Shown: positions 24,397 to 33,326 of the stretch, in pieces
Layout: the number at the start of each line of letters is the position of its first letter
How positions within the stretch are numbered: position 1 is the stretch's first letter
Notes under the pieces: model-generated
Told to the model about the DNA's origin: nothing
The model's input: the letters and a program-made list of their open reading frames with translations, nothing else
The model's database searches: none
Position numbers and translations under genes: made by a program
Assembly (NCBI GenBank): GCA_035525225.1
Contig: DATLFA010000061.1
Coordinates: 149,714 to 213,713 of the forward strand
Length of the DNA: 64,000 bases
Direction: 5' to 3'
Origin: DATLFA01 sp035525225
GTDB taxonomy: Bacteria > Actinomycetota > Acidimicrobiia > Acidimicrobiales > WLNW01

Positions 24397-27300
24397 AACC
24401 GATCTCGAGTCGATCCTCGTGATCGGGTCGGGTCCCATCGTCATCGGACAAGCGTGCGAGTTCGACTATTCGGGTACGCAGGCGTGTCGCGTGTTGCGTG
24501 CCGAGGGCTACCGCGTCGTTCTCGCCAATTCGAATCCCGCGACGATCATGACCGACCCCGAATTCGCCGACGCGACCTATGTCGAGCCATTGCACGTCGA
24601 CGTCATCTCGCGCATCATCGAGCGTGAACGACCCGACGCGGTGCTGCCCACGCTCGGCGGCCAGACGGCGCTCAATCTCGCAATGGAACTGCATCGCAGT
24701 GGCGTGCTCGACACATATGGCGTCGAGATGATCGGTGCCAAAGCCGAGGCGATCGAGACGGCAGAGGATCGCGAGCAGTTCAAGCAGGCCATGATCGAAG
24801 TCGGCCTCGCGGTGCCGGCCTCGGGCTCGGCGCACACGCTCGACGAGGCGATGGGCGTGATCGAACGTATCGGCCTGCCCGTGATCATCCGGCCGGCCTA
24901 CATCCTCGGTGGCAAAGGCACCGGCATCGCGTCGACCATGACCGAGTTCCGGGCGCTCGCATCGCTCGGGTTGGATGCGAGTCCGATCTCGGAGATCCTC
25001 ATCGAGAAGTCGATCGCCGGTTGGAAGGAGTTCGAGCTCGAGGTCATGCGCGATCGAGCCGACAATTGCGTCGTGATCTGTTCGATCGAGAACTTCGATC
25101 CGATGGGCGTGCATACCGGCGACTCGATCACCGTTGCGCCCGCGCAGACCCTCTCCGATGTCGAATACCAACTCATGCGCGACGCGGCCTTCACCTGCAT
25201 CCGTCGAGTCGGCGTCGAGACCGGTGGGTCCAACGTGCAGTTCGCGGTCAACCCCCGCAACGGCGATCAAGTGATCATCGAGATGAACCCGCACGTGTCG
25301 CGCAGCTCCGCGCTCGCGTCCAAGGCGACCGGTTTCCCCATCGCGAAGATGGCCGCGAAGTTGGCAGTGGGGTACACCCTCGACGAGATCCCCAACGACA
25401 TCACGAAGAAGACACCCGCATCGTTCGAACCGACCATCGACTACGTCGTCACCAAGGTCCCGCGTTGGGCGTTCGAGAAGTTCGCCGGCACCTCGGGGGT
25501 GCTCGGCACGTCGATGCAGTCCGTCGGCGAGGCGATGGCCATCGGGCGCACGTTCCCCGAGTCGTTCCAAAAGGCTTTTCGCTCGCTCGAGCTCGGACGC
25601 TCGGGGCTCAACTGCGACGCGGCCGAGCGCAAGCTCGACACACTGCCCGATGACGAGCTCAAGGCCAAGGCGGCGGTGGCAACACCGGATCGGGCGTTCC
25701 AGGTCGAGGCGCTGCTGCGTCGCGGTTGCAGCGTCGAGGAAGTGGCCGAGCTCACCATGATCGATCCGTGGTTCATCGATCAGATCTCGGTGATCACCGA
25801 TGAGCGTGCCCACCTCGCGACGAAGTCGGCCACGACGATGAGCGTGCGCGAATGGCGCAGGGCCAAGCAACTCGGCTTCGCCGACGCGCAGCTCGCGTAC
25901 CTCTGGACGCAGAGCGAGGCCGAGGTTCGCGCGGCGCGTCTCGCCGCCGGTGTGCACCCGACGTTCAAGACCGTCGACACCTGTGGTGCCGAGTTCGCGG
26001 CGGAGACCCCTTATCACTATTCGACGTGGGAAGACGAAGACGAAGTGCGTCCGTCGACGCGGCAGAAGGTGATGATCCTCGGCTCGGGCCCGAATCGCAT
26101 CGGCCAGGGGATCGAGTTCGACTACTGCTGCGTGCACGCGTCGTTCGCACTGCGCGACGCCGGCTTCGAGACCATCATGGTCAATTGCAACCCCGAAACG
26201 GTGTCGACCGACTACGACACCAGTGATCGGCTCTACTTCGAGCCGATCACCTACGAGGATGTCGCCAACATCATCGAGGCCGAGCAACCGATGGGCATCA
26301 TCGTCGGTCTCGGTGGGCAGACTCCGCTCAAGCTGGCCGGTCTACTGCCTCCCGAGTTGGTCAAGGGCACGAGCGCGGCGTCGATCGATCTCGCCGAAGA
26401 CCGCGAGCGGTGGAACGCGCTGTGCGCGCGGCTCGAGATCCCGCAGCCCGCGGGCGGCACCGCGCAGTCGTTCGCCGACGCTGCCGTCATCGTCGAACGT
26501 GTCGGATATCCAGTGTTGGTACGTCCTTCCTACGTGCTCGGCGGCCGGGCCATGGAGATCGTCTATGACGACGCGGCGCTCGAACGCACGATGCACGAGC
26601 TCTCGCGCTTCGGCAGTTTGGGCATCGAAGGCGGGCTGTCGGCCGAGCGGCCGGTGCTCGTCGACCGCTTTCTCGAAGACGCCACCGAAGTCGACGTCGA
26701 CGCGGTCCGCGATCACACGGGCGAGGTGCTCGTCGGCGCGGTGATGGAACACGTCGAAGAAGCAGGCGTGCACTCAGGCGACTCGGCGTGTGTCATACCC
26801 CCGCCCCATCTGTCGCTCGACACCATCACCGTGATCGAGGACTACACGCGCCGCATCGCGGAGGCCCTCGACGTACGCGGCTTGGTCAACGTGCAGTATG
26901 CCGTCAAGGGAAGTCAGGTCTTCGTCATCGAGGCCAATCCCCGAGCGTCGCGGACCGTGCCGTTCGTCGCGAAAGCGACTGGCGTACCACTGGTGAAGAT
27001 CGCGGCGCGCGTGATGCTCGGCGCGACCCTCGACGAGTTGCGTGAGGCCGGATTGCTCGCGCCGCCGGTGGTCGGCGATCACGTTGCGGTCAAAGAGGCA
27101 GTGCTGCCATTCAACCGATTCCCCGAGGCCGACGCGGTGCTCGGGCCCGAGATGCGCTCGACCGGCGAGGTCATGGGCATCGACCTCACCACCGGTCTCG
27201 CGTTCATGAAGAGCCAGATCGCGGCCGGTGGTCCGTTGCCGGAAAAGGGCACCGTGTTCCTCTCGCTGGCCGACCGCGACAAGGTGCTCGGTTGTGAAGC

Positions 27301-27679
27301 GGGCGAACTGTTCCACCAACTCGGCTTCTCGCTCGTCGCGACGACGGGCACCGCGGCCGCGCTGCGCGCCGCCGGCATCCCCGTGGCCAAACTCGTGGCC
27401 AAGCTCGACGAAGAGGGCGAGGACGGCGTCGACTTGATCAACCGTGGTGAAATCCATCTCGTGATCAACAGCCCGCGCGGTCGCGGACCGAGAGCCGACG
27501 GTGCGCATATCCGCGCGGCCGCGCAACGCAACAACGTGCCGTTGCTCACCACCGCTTCGGCGGGGTTGGCCGCCGCGCTCGGCATGCTCGATTGGTCACG
27601 TCACCGGTTGCAGGTGCGCACGCTGCAGGAGTACCACCGCGGCGTGTGGCGAGCCGAGCAATTCGGCTGGGACGACTGA
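24386..27679 (+). CDS. carB: Carbamoyl-phosphate synthase, large chain
   Basis: Makes carbamoyl phosphate for pyrimidines and arginine. The 1097 residues show the duplicated synthetase halves: first half LVIGSGPIVIGQACEFDYSG, GSNVQFAVNPRNG, MNPHVSRSSALASKATG; second half MILGSGPNRIGQGIEFDYCC, LVRPSYVLGGRAM, VIEANPRASRTVPFVAKATG. The C-terminal allosteric MGS domain (GTVFLSLADRDK, LVINSPRGRGPRADG) is present. ATG 24386 fits the conserved PRRTDLESILVIGSGP start. The stop and the pyrD ATG share one base (TGATG). Confidence 0.98.
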   Translation: MPRRTDLESILVIGSGPIVIGQACEFDYSGTQACRVLRAEGYRVVLANSNPATIMTDPEFADATYVEPLHVDVISRIIERERPDAVLPTLGGQTALNLAMELHRSGVLDTYGVEMIGAKAEAIETAEDREQFKQAMIEVGLAVPASGSAHTLDEAMGVIERIGLPVIIRPAYILGGKGTGIASTMTEFRALASLGLDASPISEILIEKSIAGWKEFELEVMRDRADNCVVICSIENFDPMGVHTGDSITVAPAQTLSDVEYQLMRDAAFTCIRRVGVETGGSNVQFAVNPRNGDQVIIEMNPHVSRSSALASKATGFPIAKMAAKLAVGYTLDEIPNDITKKTPASFEPTIDYVVTKVPRWAFEKFAGTSGVLGTSMQSVGEAMAIGRTFPESFQKAFRSLELGRSGLNCDAAERKLDTLPDDELKAKAAVATPDRAFQVEALLRRGCSVEEVAELTMIDPWFIDQISVITDERAHLATKSATTMSVREWRRAKQLGFADAQLAYLWTQSEAEVRAARLAAGVHPTFKTVDTCGAEFAAETPYHYSTWEDEDEVRPSTRQKVMILGSGPNRIGQGIEFDYCCVHASFALRDAGFETIMVNCNPETVSTDYDTSDRLYFEPITYEDVANIIEAEQPMGIIVGLGGQTPLKLAGLLPPELVKGTSAASIDLAEDRERWNALCARLEIPQPAGGTAQSFADAAVIVERVGYPVLVRPSYVLGGRAMEIVYDDAALERTMHELSRFGSLGIEGGLSAERPVLVDRFLEDATEVDVDAVRDHTGEVLVGAVMEHVEEAGVHSGDSACVIPPPHLSLDTITVIEDYTRRIAEALDVRGLVNVQYAVKGSQVFVIEANPRASRTVPFVAKATGVPLVKIAARVMLGATLDELREAGLLAPPVVGDHVAVKEAVLPFNRFPEADAVLGPEMRSTGEVMGIDLTTGLAFMKSQIAAGGPLPEKGTVFLSLADRDKVLGCEAGELFHQLGFSLVATTGTAAALRAAGIPVAKLVAKLDEEGEDGVDLINRGEIHLVINSPRGRGPRADGAHIRAAAQRNNVPLLTTASAGLAAALGMLDWSRHRLQVRTLQEYHRGVWRAEQFGWDD

Positions 27680-28674
27680 TGCGGCGTCCGCGCCACGAGA
27701 AGGCCGGCGAGCCCGTCGACCTCACGGTGCGCGTCGGGTCCCTCACGTTGCCCAACCCGATCATGTCGGCATCCGGCACGGCGGGGCACGGCGCAGAGTT
27801 GTCCCGCTACTTCGACCTTTCCTCGCTCGGTGCGATCGTCGTCAAGTCGCTGTCTCCGCTGCCGTGGGCGGGCAACCCGCCACCGCGTGTGCACGAGACG
27901 GCAGCGGGGATGATCAACAGCGTCGGCCTCCAGGGTCCGGGCGTCGAAGCATGGCTCGAGCACGAACTGCCTGCGCTCGAACGCACCGGCGCTCGGGTCG
28001 TCGCCAGCATCTGGGGCCGCACCGTGAACGAATTCGAGCGTGCCTCGGCGCTACTGGCCGATGCACCGCCGTCGGTTGTCGCGGTCGAGGTCAACGTGTC
28101 GTGTCCAAATCTCGAAGATCGCAGCAAGATGTTCGCGCATTCGGCGTCGGCGACTTTCGACGTCATCGCCGCGTCGGGAGCGTGCCGCCGGCCCCGCTGG
28201 GCAAAATTGAGCCCGAATACCTATGAGCTCGTCGACATCGCCGGCGCCGCGCGCGCGGCGGGCGCCGAGGCGGTCACGCTCGTCAACACCGTCCTCGGGA
28301 TGGTCATCGACATCGACGAGCGGCGTCCGTTGCTGGGTGCGGCGCGCGGTGGATTGTCCGGTCGCGCCATCCATCCGGTTGCGGTGCGATCGGTGTTCGA
28401 CTGCCGGGAAGCGCATCGGGATCTGCCGATTGTCGGAGTCGGCGGTGTAGCGTCCGCAGGCGATGCCATCGAGCTCATCATGGCCGGCGCAAACGCGGTA
28501 CAAATCGGTACTGCTACTTTTGCCGACCCTCGAGCGATGGTGCGAATACTCGACGGCGTGCGCGAGTGGTGCCGACAACACGGTGTGAACACGCTCGACG
28601 AGATCCGTGATGTCGCGCACGCACACGCGCAGCCACAAGACCAAGCAATCAGGAGTGGAGCAAATCATGGGTGA
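27679..28674 (+). CDS. pyrD: Dihydroorotate dehydrogenase, class 1B-like
   Basis: Oxidises dihydroorotate to orotate with FMN. The 331 residues have IMSASGTAGHG, MINSVGLQGPGVEAWL, VEVNVSCPN with Cys as the active base (class 1), VTLVNTVLGMVID, GGLSGRAIHPVAVR and GVGGVASAGDAIELIMAGA for FMN phosphate. The cytosolic 1B class normally pairs with an electron-transfer subunit PyrK, which is not next to this gene. ATG 27679 follows the carB stop with one shared base; upstream codons in the same frame lie inside carB. Confidence 0.95.
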   Translation: MRRPRHEKAGEPVDLTVRVGSLTLPNPIMSASGTAGHGAELSRYFDLSSLGAIVVKSLSPLPWAGNPPPRVHETAAGMINSVGLQGPGVEAWLEHELPALERTGARVVASIWGRTVNEFERASALLADAPPSVVAVEVNVSCPNLEDRSKMFAHSASATFDVIAASGACRRPRWAKLSPNTYELVDIAGAARAAGAEAVTLVNTVLGMVIDIDERRPLLGAARGGLSGRAIHPVAVRSVFDCREAHRDLPIVGVGGVASAGDAIELIMAGANAVQIGTATFADPRAMVRILDGVREWCRQHGVNTLDEIRDVAHAHAQPQDQAIRSGANHG

Positions 28675-29365
28675 CGTCCCGGCAGATATTCGTGAGCGCC
28701 TTGCCATCGCGCTCGATGTCGACGACCTCGTATTGGCGCTGCGATTCGCGCGGCAGCTGCGTCCGTATTTCGGCGTGGCCAAGATCGGTCTCGAGCTCTA
28801 CACCGCGGCGGGCCCCGAGGCGGTCGGCGCTTTGGCCAGCCTCGGCTATCTGACCTTTCTCGATCTCAAGATGCACGACATTCCGACGACCGTCGGCCGA
28901 GCCGGACGTGTGCTCGGCGCGTTGGGCGTGAACATGGTGACGATGCACGCGCATGGTGGCGTCGCGATGCTGCAAGCAGGCGTCGAGGGCTTGCGCGAAG
29001 GCTCGTCGCGCGCCGGCGCCGATGAACCGTGGTCGCTCGCGATCACTGTCCTGACGAGCGACGCCGATGCGCCGCCGCACATCATGCCCAAGCGCGTGTT
29101 GCTCGCGACCGAAGCCGGATGCACCGGCATCGTGTGCGCGGCGGCCGATCTCAAAGACGCGCACGCATATGCACCGCGGCTCAAACGCGTCGTGCCCGGC
29201 ATCCGTATGGCAGGCACCGACACGCACGATCAGGCCCGCGCCGCGACACCGGCTGCCGCGTTGTCGAACGGGGCCGATCTGCTCGTGATAGGGCGTGCGG
29301 TGACCCAAGCCGAGGACCCGGTCGCGGCCGCAGAAGCGCTGGTCGGCGAGCTTGTCGGCGTCTGA
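28667..29365 (+). CDS. pyrF: Orotidine 5'-phosphate decarboxylase
   Basis: Decarboxylates OMP to UMP. The 232-residue TIM barrel has IALDVDD, AKIGLELYTAAGPEAV, the signature FLDLKMHDIPTTVG (catalytic Asp-Lys-Asp), TVLTSDAD, PGIRMAGTDTHDQ and LLVIGRAVTQAEDPVAAAE. This is the E. coli/Bacillus-like type, not the mycobacterial one. ATG 28667 lies inside the pyrD end, with CAGGAG 16 bases upstream. It closes the UMP operon. Confidence 0.96.
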   Translation: MGDVPADIRERLAIALDVDDLVLALRFARQLRPYFGVAKIGLELYTAAGPEAVGALASLGYLTFLDLKMHDIPTTVGRAGRVLGALGVNMVTMHAHGGVAMLQAGVEGLREGSSRAGADEPWSLAITVLTSDADAPPHIMPKRVLLATEAGCTGIVCAAADLKDAHAYAPRLKRVVPGIRMAGTDTHDQARAATPAAALSNGADLLVIGRAVTQAEDPVAAAEALVGELVGV

Positions 29366-29412
29366 ACATCTATCGAAAATGGCGTCAAGCCGGCGGACAC
29401 TTTTCACATGAC

Positions 29413-29441
29413 GCGACAATCGGCTTTGGGCCCGGTAGGGT
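29413..29441 (+). promoter_or_regulatory. Predicted promoter of mihF
   Basis: -35-like GCGACA (29413-29418), 17-base spacer, -10 TAGGGT (29436-29441), seven bases before ATG 29449. The message would be leaderless. Confidence 0.5.
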
Positions 29442-29448
29442 CAGCGCC

Positions 29449-29778
29449 ATGGCGGAACCACCAAAGCTCACTGACGAACAACGAGCAGCAGCCCTCGAAA
29501 AAGCTGCTCAAGCGCGACGTGTTCGCGCGGAGGTCAAAGAGCAACTCAAAACCGGTTCCTTGTCGCTCCCAGGTCTCTTCGCGCGTGCCGAACGCGACGA
29601 AATGGTTGGCAAGCTCAAGGTGCTGGCACTGCTCGAAGCGATGCCCGGCGTCGGCAAGGTCAAGGCACGGCGCACGATGGACGAGATCGGCATTGCCGAA
29701 ACGCGTCGCGTGCAAGGACTCGGTGCGCAACAGCGCGCCAAGTTGCTCGAGCTCTTCAACGCCGGCGCTCCGAGCTAA
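29449..29778 (+). CDS. mihF: Actinobacterial integration host factor (mIHF)
   Basis: Nucleoid-associated DNA-binding protein, unrelated to the E. coli IHF heterodimer. The 109 residues show the helical N terminus (LTDEQRAAALEKAAQARRVR), the conserved SLPGLFARAERDE segment, and a helix-two-turn-helix with LLEAMPGVGKVKARRTMDEIGI that contacts DNA. It stands between pyrF and gmk, the same neighbours as in mycobacteria and Streptomyces. ATG 29449 follows a TAGGGT box by seven bases. Confidence 0.95.
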   Translation: MAEPPKLTDEQRAAALEKAAQARRVRAEVKEQLKTGSLSLPGLFARAERDEMVGKLKVLALLEAMPGVGKVKARRTMDEIGIAETRRVQGLGAQQRAKLLELFNAGAPS

Positions 29779-29844
29779 CACGCGCTCGTATAGTCGGCGC
29801 TCGAGCAACCTGCGGTTGGTCGACCCGGTCTCGACACCACCGTC

Positions 29845-30432
29845 ATGAACCGACGGCCGCTGACGATCGTCTTGTCGGGCGCCGGCGGTGCGGGCAAAGG
29901 CACGATCGCGCGTCGCCTCGCCGAGCTCGATCACACGTTGTGGCTGTCGCGTTCGTGGACGACGCGTTCGCCTCGCGTCGACGATGCTCCGCTCGCGTAT
30001 CGCTACGCCACCCGAGAAGAGTTCGAGCGCCATCGCGAACGTGGGGGGTTCCTCGAGTGGAACCAATTCCACGACAACCTGTACGGCACCCCGGTGCCCG
30101 ACCCGCCGGCCGGACACGACATCCTGCTCGAGATCGACGTCAACGGCGGGCGGCAAGTGCGCCGGCATCATCGCGACGCTCTGTTGATCTTCGTCGAGGC
30201 ACCGTCGGTGGAAGAACAGCGCCGGCGGCTGTTACGCCGGGGCGATTCGCCCGTGCAGGCCCAGGCCCGCATCCGCGAGGGCGACCGCGAGCGGCGCGAC
30301 GCGAGAACGCTCGGCTACCGCTTCGTCGTCAACGACGACCTCGACAGGGCGGTCGCAGAGATCCGTCAGGCCATCGAGGAACGCCGCCCGCCGCGCAAAG
30401 CGGGCGAGCCGGGGCCAACAGTGAGACAGTGA
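29845..30432 (+). CDS. gmk: Guanylate kinase
   Basis: Phosphorylates GMP to GDP. The 195 residues have P-loop GAGGAGKGT (residues 11-19), the GMP-binding SRSWTTRSPR and GGFLEWNQFHDNLYGTP, ILLEIDVNGGRQV and the lid region RLLRRGDSP. The Tyr before GT is kept. A TATAGT box at 29789-29794 may drive it with a leader of about 45 bases. The C-terminal tail reaches into a 13-base tandem repeat that spans the stop codon. Confidence 0.95.
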   Translation: MNRRPLTIVLSGAGGAGKGTIARRLAELDHTLWLSRSWTTRSPRVDDAPLAYRYATREEFERHRERGGFLEWNQFHDNLYGTPVPDPPAGHDILLEIDVNGGRQVRRHHRDALLIFVEAPSVEEQRRRLLRRGDSPVQAQARIREGDRERRDARTLGYRFVVNDDLDRAVAEIRQAIEERRPPRKAGEPGPTVRQ

Positions 30433-30458
30433 GGGCCAACAGTGAGGGCCAACAGTGA
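30412..30458 (+). repeat. 13-base repeat between gmk and rpoZ
   Basis: GGGCCAACAGTGA occurs at 30412-30424, 30433-30445 and 30446-30458, spanning the gmk stop. The repeat contributes the last codons of gmk. Confidence 0.8.
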
Positions 30459-30479
30459 GGGACTCGGCCCCTGATCTGA

Positions 30480-30485
30480 TAGCGT
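30480..30485 (+). promoter_or_regulatory. Possible -10 box for rpoZ
   Basis: TAGCGT matches TANNNT and would start a leader of about 50 bases ending in the CAGGAG ribosome binding site at 30531-30536, six bases before ATG 30542. Confidence 0.35.
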
Positions 30486-30541
30486 TCAACGGGCCGATTT
30501 CGGCAGTTGCCGCGCGTCTCGCGCTGTGAACAGGAGTGTTG

Positions 30542-30832
30542 ATGGCCGAGCGCACTGACATGATGACCCAGCCCCCGATCGAGGAATTGCTCGATCGCGC
30601 CCAGTCGAAGTTTCGCTTGGTGACGCTTTCGGCAAAGCGGGCCCGCCAGATCAACGCCTACTACGGGCAGTTGGGCGAGGGCCTGGGGTCCTCCATCCCT
30701 CCGCAGGTCACCTCCACGGCACGCACATCGCTCTCGCTGGCGTTCCAAGAGATCGCGGCCGACAAGATCGTCGCAATCGAGCCGGCCGAAGTAACCGAAG
30801 AGGTCGCGGCCGAGGAGCAAGGCGACGCCTGA
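30542..30832 (+). CDS. rpoZ: RNA polymerase omega subunit
   Basis: Small RNAP subunit that helps assembly of beta prime. The 96 residues contain the family pattern PPIEELLDRAQSKFRLVTLS, KRARQINAYYGQLGEG and SLSLAFQEIAADKI, with an acidic tail. ATG 30542 has CAGGAG upstream with good spacing; GTG 30536 in the same frame overlaps that site and is less likely. The gmk-rpoZ-coaBC-metK order is conserved in actinobacteria. Confidence 0.95.
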   Translation: MAERTDMMTQPPIEELLDRAQSKFRLVTLSAKRARQINAYYGQLGEGLGSSIPPQVTSTARTSLSLAFQEIAADKIVAIEPAEVTEEVAAEEQGDA

Positions 30833-30863
30833 CGTCGCCCCCGCTCGGTTCTAGGAAGCTGCC

Positions 30864-32078
30864 GTGACGCTCGCTGGCCGGCGCATCGTGCTCGGGGTCT
30901 CGGGCGGTATCTCGGCGTACAAAGCCGTCGACGTGTGCCGGCGATTGATCGATGCCGGTGCGATCGTGGCGCCCGTGCTCACCCGCGGCGCGTTGCGGTT
31001 CGTGGGCGAGACGACGTTTTCCGCACTGGCGAGTGAACGCGTGCGCACCTCGCTGTGGGACGAAGCCGAGCCGATCCCGCACACGCGGCTGGGGCAGGGG
31101 GCCGATCTCGTCGTTGTCTGTCCGGCGACGGCGCGCATCTTGAGCGACTACCGCACTGGTCGTTCCGCCGATCTGCTCACCGCGACACTCATCGCCACCC
31201 GTGCGCCCGTGGTGGTCTGCCCGGCGATGCACACCGAGATGTGGGAGCACTCGGCCGTACAGGACAACATGGCGGTCCTTGCCGCCCGGGGCGTGCACAT
31301 CGTCGGTCCCGAGTCGGGCCGTCTCGCCGGCGGCGATTTCGGCGCCGGCCGTCTCGCGGCACCCGAGACCGTCCTCGCCGCCATCGAGCGCGTGCTCGGT
31401 CCCCGTGACCTCGACGGCGTCGCAGTGCTCATCACCGCCGGCGGCACGCGCGAAACAATCGATCCGGTGCGGGTGATCACCAATCGTTCGTCGGGCAAGC
31501 AGGGCTACGCGCTGGCCGAGGCCGCGATTGCGCGAGGTGCGCGGGTCACGCTCGTCACCACCGTCGATCGGGCCGCCCCTCCCGGCGTCGCCGCGGTGGT
31601 CGCGGTCGAGTCCGCCGCTGACATGCAGGCGGCCGTCATGCCCCGGGCGGCAGCCCACGACGTGGTCATCATGGCCGCGGCGGTGGCCGACTTTCGCCCC
31701 AAAGAGGTGGCCGACCACAAGCTCAAGAAGGGCGATTCCGTGGTCGGCGCTTCGCTCGTGCCCGAGTTGATCCTCGAGCCGACGCACGACTTCCTCGTCG
31801 ATCTCGGGCACGCGAAGCGGGCCGATCAGATCATTGTGGGTTTCGCCGCCGAGACCGACAATGTCATCGACAACGCGCGAACCAAGCTCGCGCGCAAGAA
31901 TCTCGATCTCATCGTCGCCAACGACGTCTCCGCGCCCAACGTCGGTTTTGCGCACGAGACCAACGAGGTCACGATTCTGCCTGCCCACGGCGAACCCCTA
32001 AAGGTGTCATTGACGAGCAAGCGAGCAATCGCCGACCGCATCCTCGATGCGATCGTCCGAGAACGAAGCCGGCAGTAG
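30864..32078 (+). CDS. coaBC: Bifunctional phosphopantothenoylcysteine decarboxylase / synthase
   Basis: Two coenzyme A steps in one protein. CoaC flavodoxin-like part, about residues 1-185: LGVSGGISAYKAVDVCRRL, VCPATARILSDYRTG, and PAMHTEMWEH, the actinobacterial form of the PxMNxxMW substrate motif. CoaB part, about 190-404: LITAGGTRETIDPVRVITN, SSGKQGYALAEAA, AAVADFRPKEVADHKLKK, and VGFAAETDN. The total of 404 residues is normal. GTG 30864 is the first start after rpoZ. Confidence 0.96.
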   Translation: MTLAGRRIVLGVSGGISAYKAVDVCRRLIDAGAIVAPVLTRGALRFVGETTFSALASERVRTSLWDEAEPIPHTRLGQGADLVVVCPATARILSDYRTGRSADLLTATLIATRAPVVVCPAMHTEMWEHSAVQDNMAVLAARGVHIVGPESGRLAGGDFGAGRLAAPETVLAAIERVLGPRDLDGVAVLITAGGTRETIDPVRVITNRSSGKQGYALAEAAIARGARVTLVTTVDRAAPPGVAAVVAVESAADMQAAVMPRAAAHDVVIMAAAVADFRPKEVADHKLKKGDSVVGASLVPELILEPTHDFLVDLGHAKRADQIIVGFAAETDNVIDNARTKLARKNLDLIVANDVSAPNVGFAHETNEVTILPAHGEPLKVSLTSKRAIADRILDAIVRERSRQ

Positions 32079-32119
32079 CCAACCAACCGCACCAGAACCA
32101 CAACTAGGAGCATCACCCA

Positions 32120-33316
32120 GTGAGCAACTACATGTTCACCTCCGAGTCGGTGACCGAAGGTCATCCCGACAAGATGGCCGATCAGATCTCGGATTCGATC
32201 CTCGATGCGTTGATCGCGCAAGACCCGATGAGCCGCGTCGCATGCGAGACGATGGTGACGACCGGACTCGCGATCGTCGCCGGTGAGATCACCACCAACG
32301 CCTATGTCGACATCCCCGGCATCGTGCGCGACACGATCCGTGGCATCGGCTACGACCGCGAGTCCTTCGGCTATGACGGCAGCACCTGCGGTGTGATGAT
32401 CGCCATCGACGAGCAATCGCAGGACATCTCACAGGGCGTCAACGACTCCGAAGAAGTGCGCTCGGGGAAGGCGGGCGAGAGCGACCAACTCGACAAGCAG
32501 GGCGCCGGCGATCAGGGCCTCATGTTCGGCTACGCCTGCGATGAGACCGACGCACTCATGCCGTTGCCTATTCACATCGCGCACCGGCTCGCCGAGCGCA
32601 TGGCCGAGGTGCGCAAGGCCGGCACCATCCCGTACCTGCGGCCCGACGGCAAGACCCAGGTCACCTTCGAATACAAAAAAGGCCGGCCGGTGCGGTTGGC
32701 CACGGTGCTCATCTCCACGCAGCACAACGACGGAATCGACCGCGATTCGATGATCCGGCCCGACCTCATCGAGCACGTGATCCGGCCGGTGATCCCGGCG
32801 CAGTACGCCGACGACAACTACGCGGTCTACGTGAACCCGACGGGGCGCTTCGTCATCGGCGGCCCGGTCGGCGACGCGGGGCTGACCGGTCGCAAGATCA
32901 TCGTCGACACTTACGGCGGCATGGCCCGTCACGGTGGCGGTGCGTTCAGCGGCAAAGACCCGTCCAAGGTCGATCGGTCCGCAACGTACGCGGCGCGCTG
33001 GGTGGCGAAGAACGTCGTTGCCGCCGGCGCGGCGCAGCGCTGCGAGATCCAGGTCGCGTACGCCATCGGCATGGCCCGGCCCATCTCCGTGCTCGTCGAG
33101 ACGTTCGGTACCGAGACTGTCGATGCGGAAAAGATCAACCGGGTGGTGCAAGAGATCTTCGACCTCCGTCCCGCCGCCATCATTCGCGACCTCGACCTGC
33201 GCAAGCCCAAGTACAAGGTGACCGCTGCCTACGGGCATTTCGGGCGTACCGGTGACAGCTTCACGTGGGAGTTCGTCAACCGCGTCGACGAACTGAAGTC
33301 CGCGCTGGGCTTGTAA
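32120..33316 (+). CDS. metK: S-adenosylmethionine synthetase
   Basis: Forms SAM from methionine and ATP. The 398 residues show FTSESVTEGHPDKMADQISD, the GAGDQGLMFGYACDE loop, GGAFSGKDPSKVDRSATYAARW for phosphate and K+ binding, and YAIGMARPISVLVETFGT. GTG 32120 has AGGAG nine bases upstream (32105-32109). The 41-base gap after coaBC is too short for a SAM riboswitch and none is visible. Confidence 0.98.
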   Translation: MSNYMFTSESVTEGHPDKMADQISDSILDALIAQDPMSRVACETMVTTGLAIVAGEITTNAYVDIPGIVRDTIRGIGYDRESFGYDGSTCGVMIAIDEQSQDISQGVNDSEEVRSGKAGESDQLDKQGAGDQGLMFGYACDETDALMPLPIHIAHRLAERMAEVRKAGTIPYLRPDGKTQVTFEYKKGRPVRLATVLISTQHNDGIDRDSMIRPDLIEHVIRPVIPAQYADDNYAVYVNPTGRFVIGGPVGDAGLTGRKIIVDTYGGMARHGGGAFSGKDPSKVDRSATYAARWVAKNVVAAGAAQRCEIQVAYAIGMARPISVLVETFGTETVDAEKINRVVQEIFDLRPAAIIRDLDLRKPKYKVTAAYGHFGRTGDSFTWEFVNRVDELKSALGL

Positions 33317-33326
33317 GCGCGGGGGA

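Noticed and set aside
24380..26287. A 635-codon minus-strand frame opposite carB
   Set aside because: Antisense shadow of carB, with the same low-complexity composition and no recognisable motif.
32079..32119. SAM riboswitch before metK
   Set aside because: Only 41 bases separate coaBC and metK and no conserved elements are seen.
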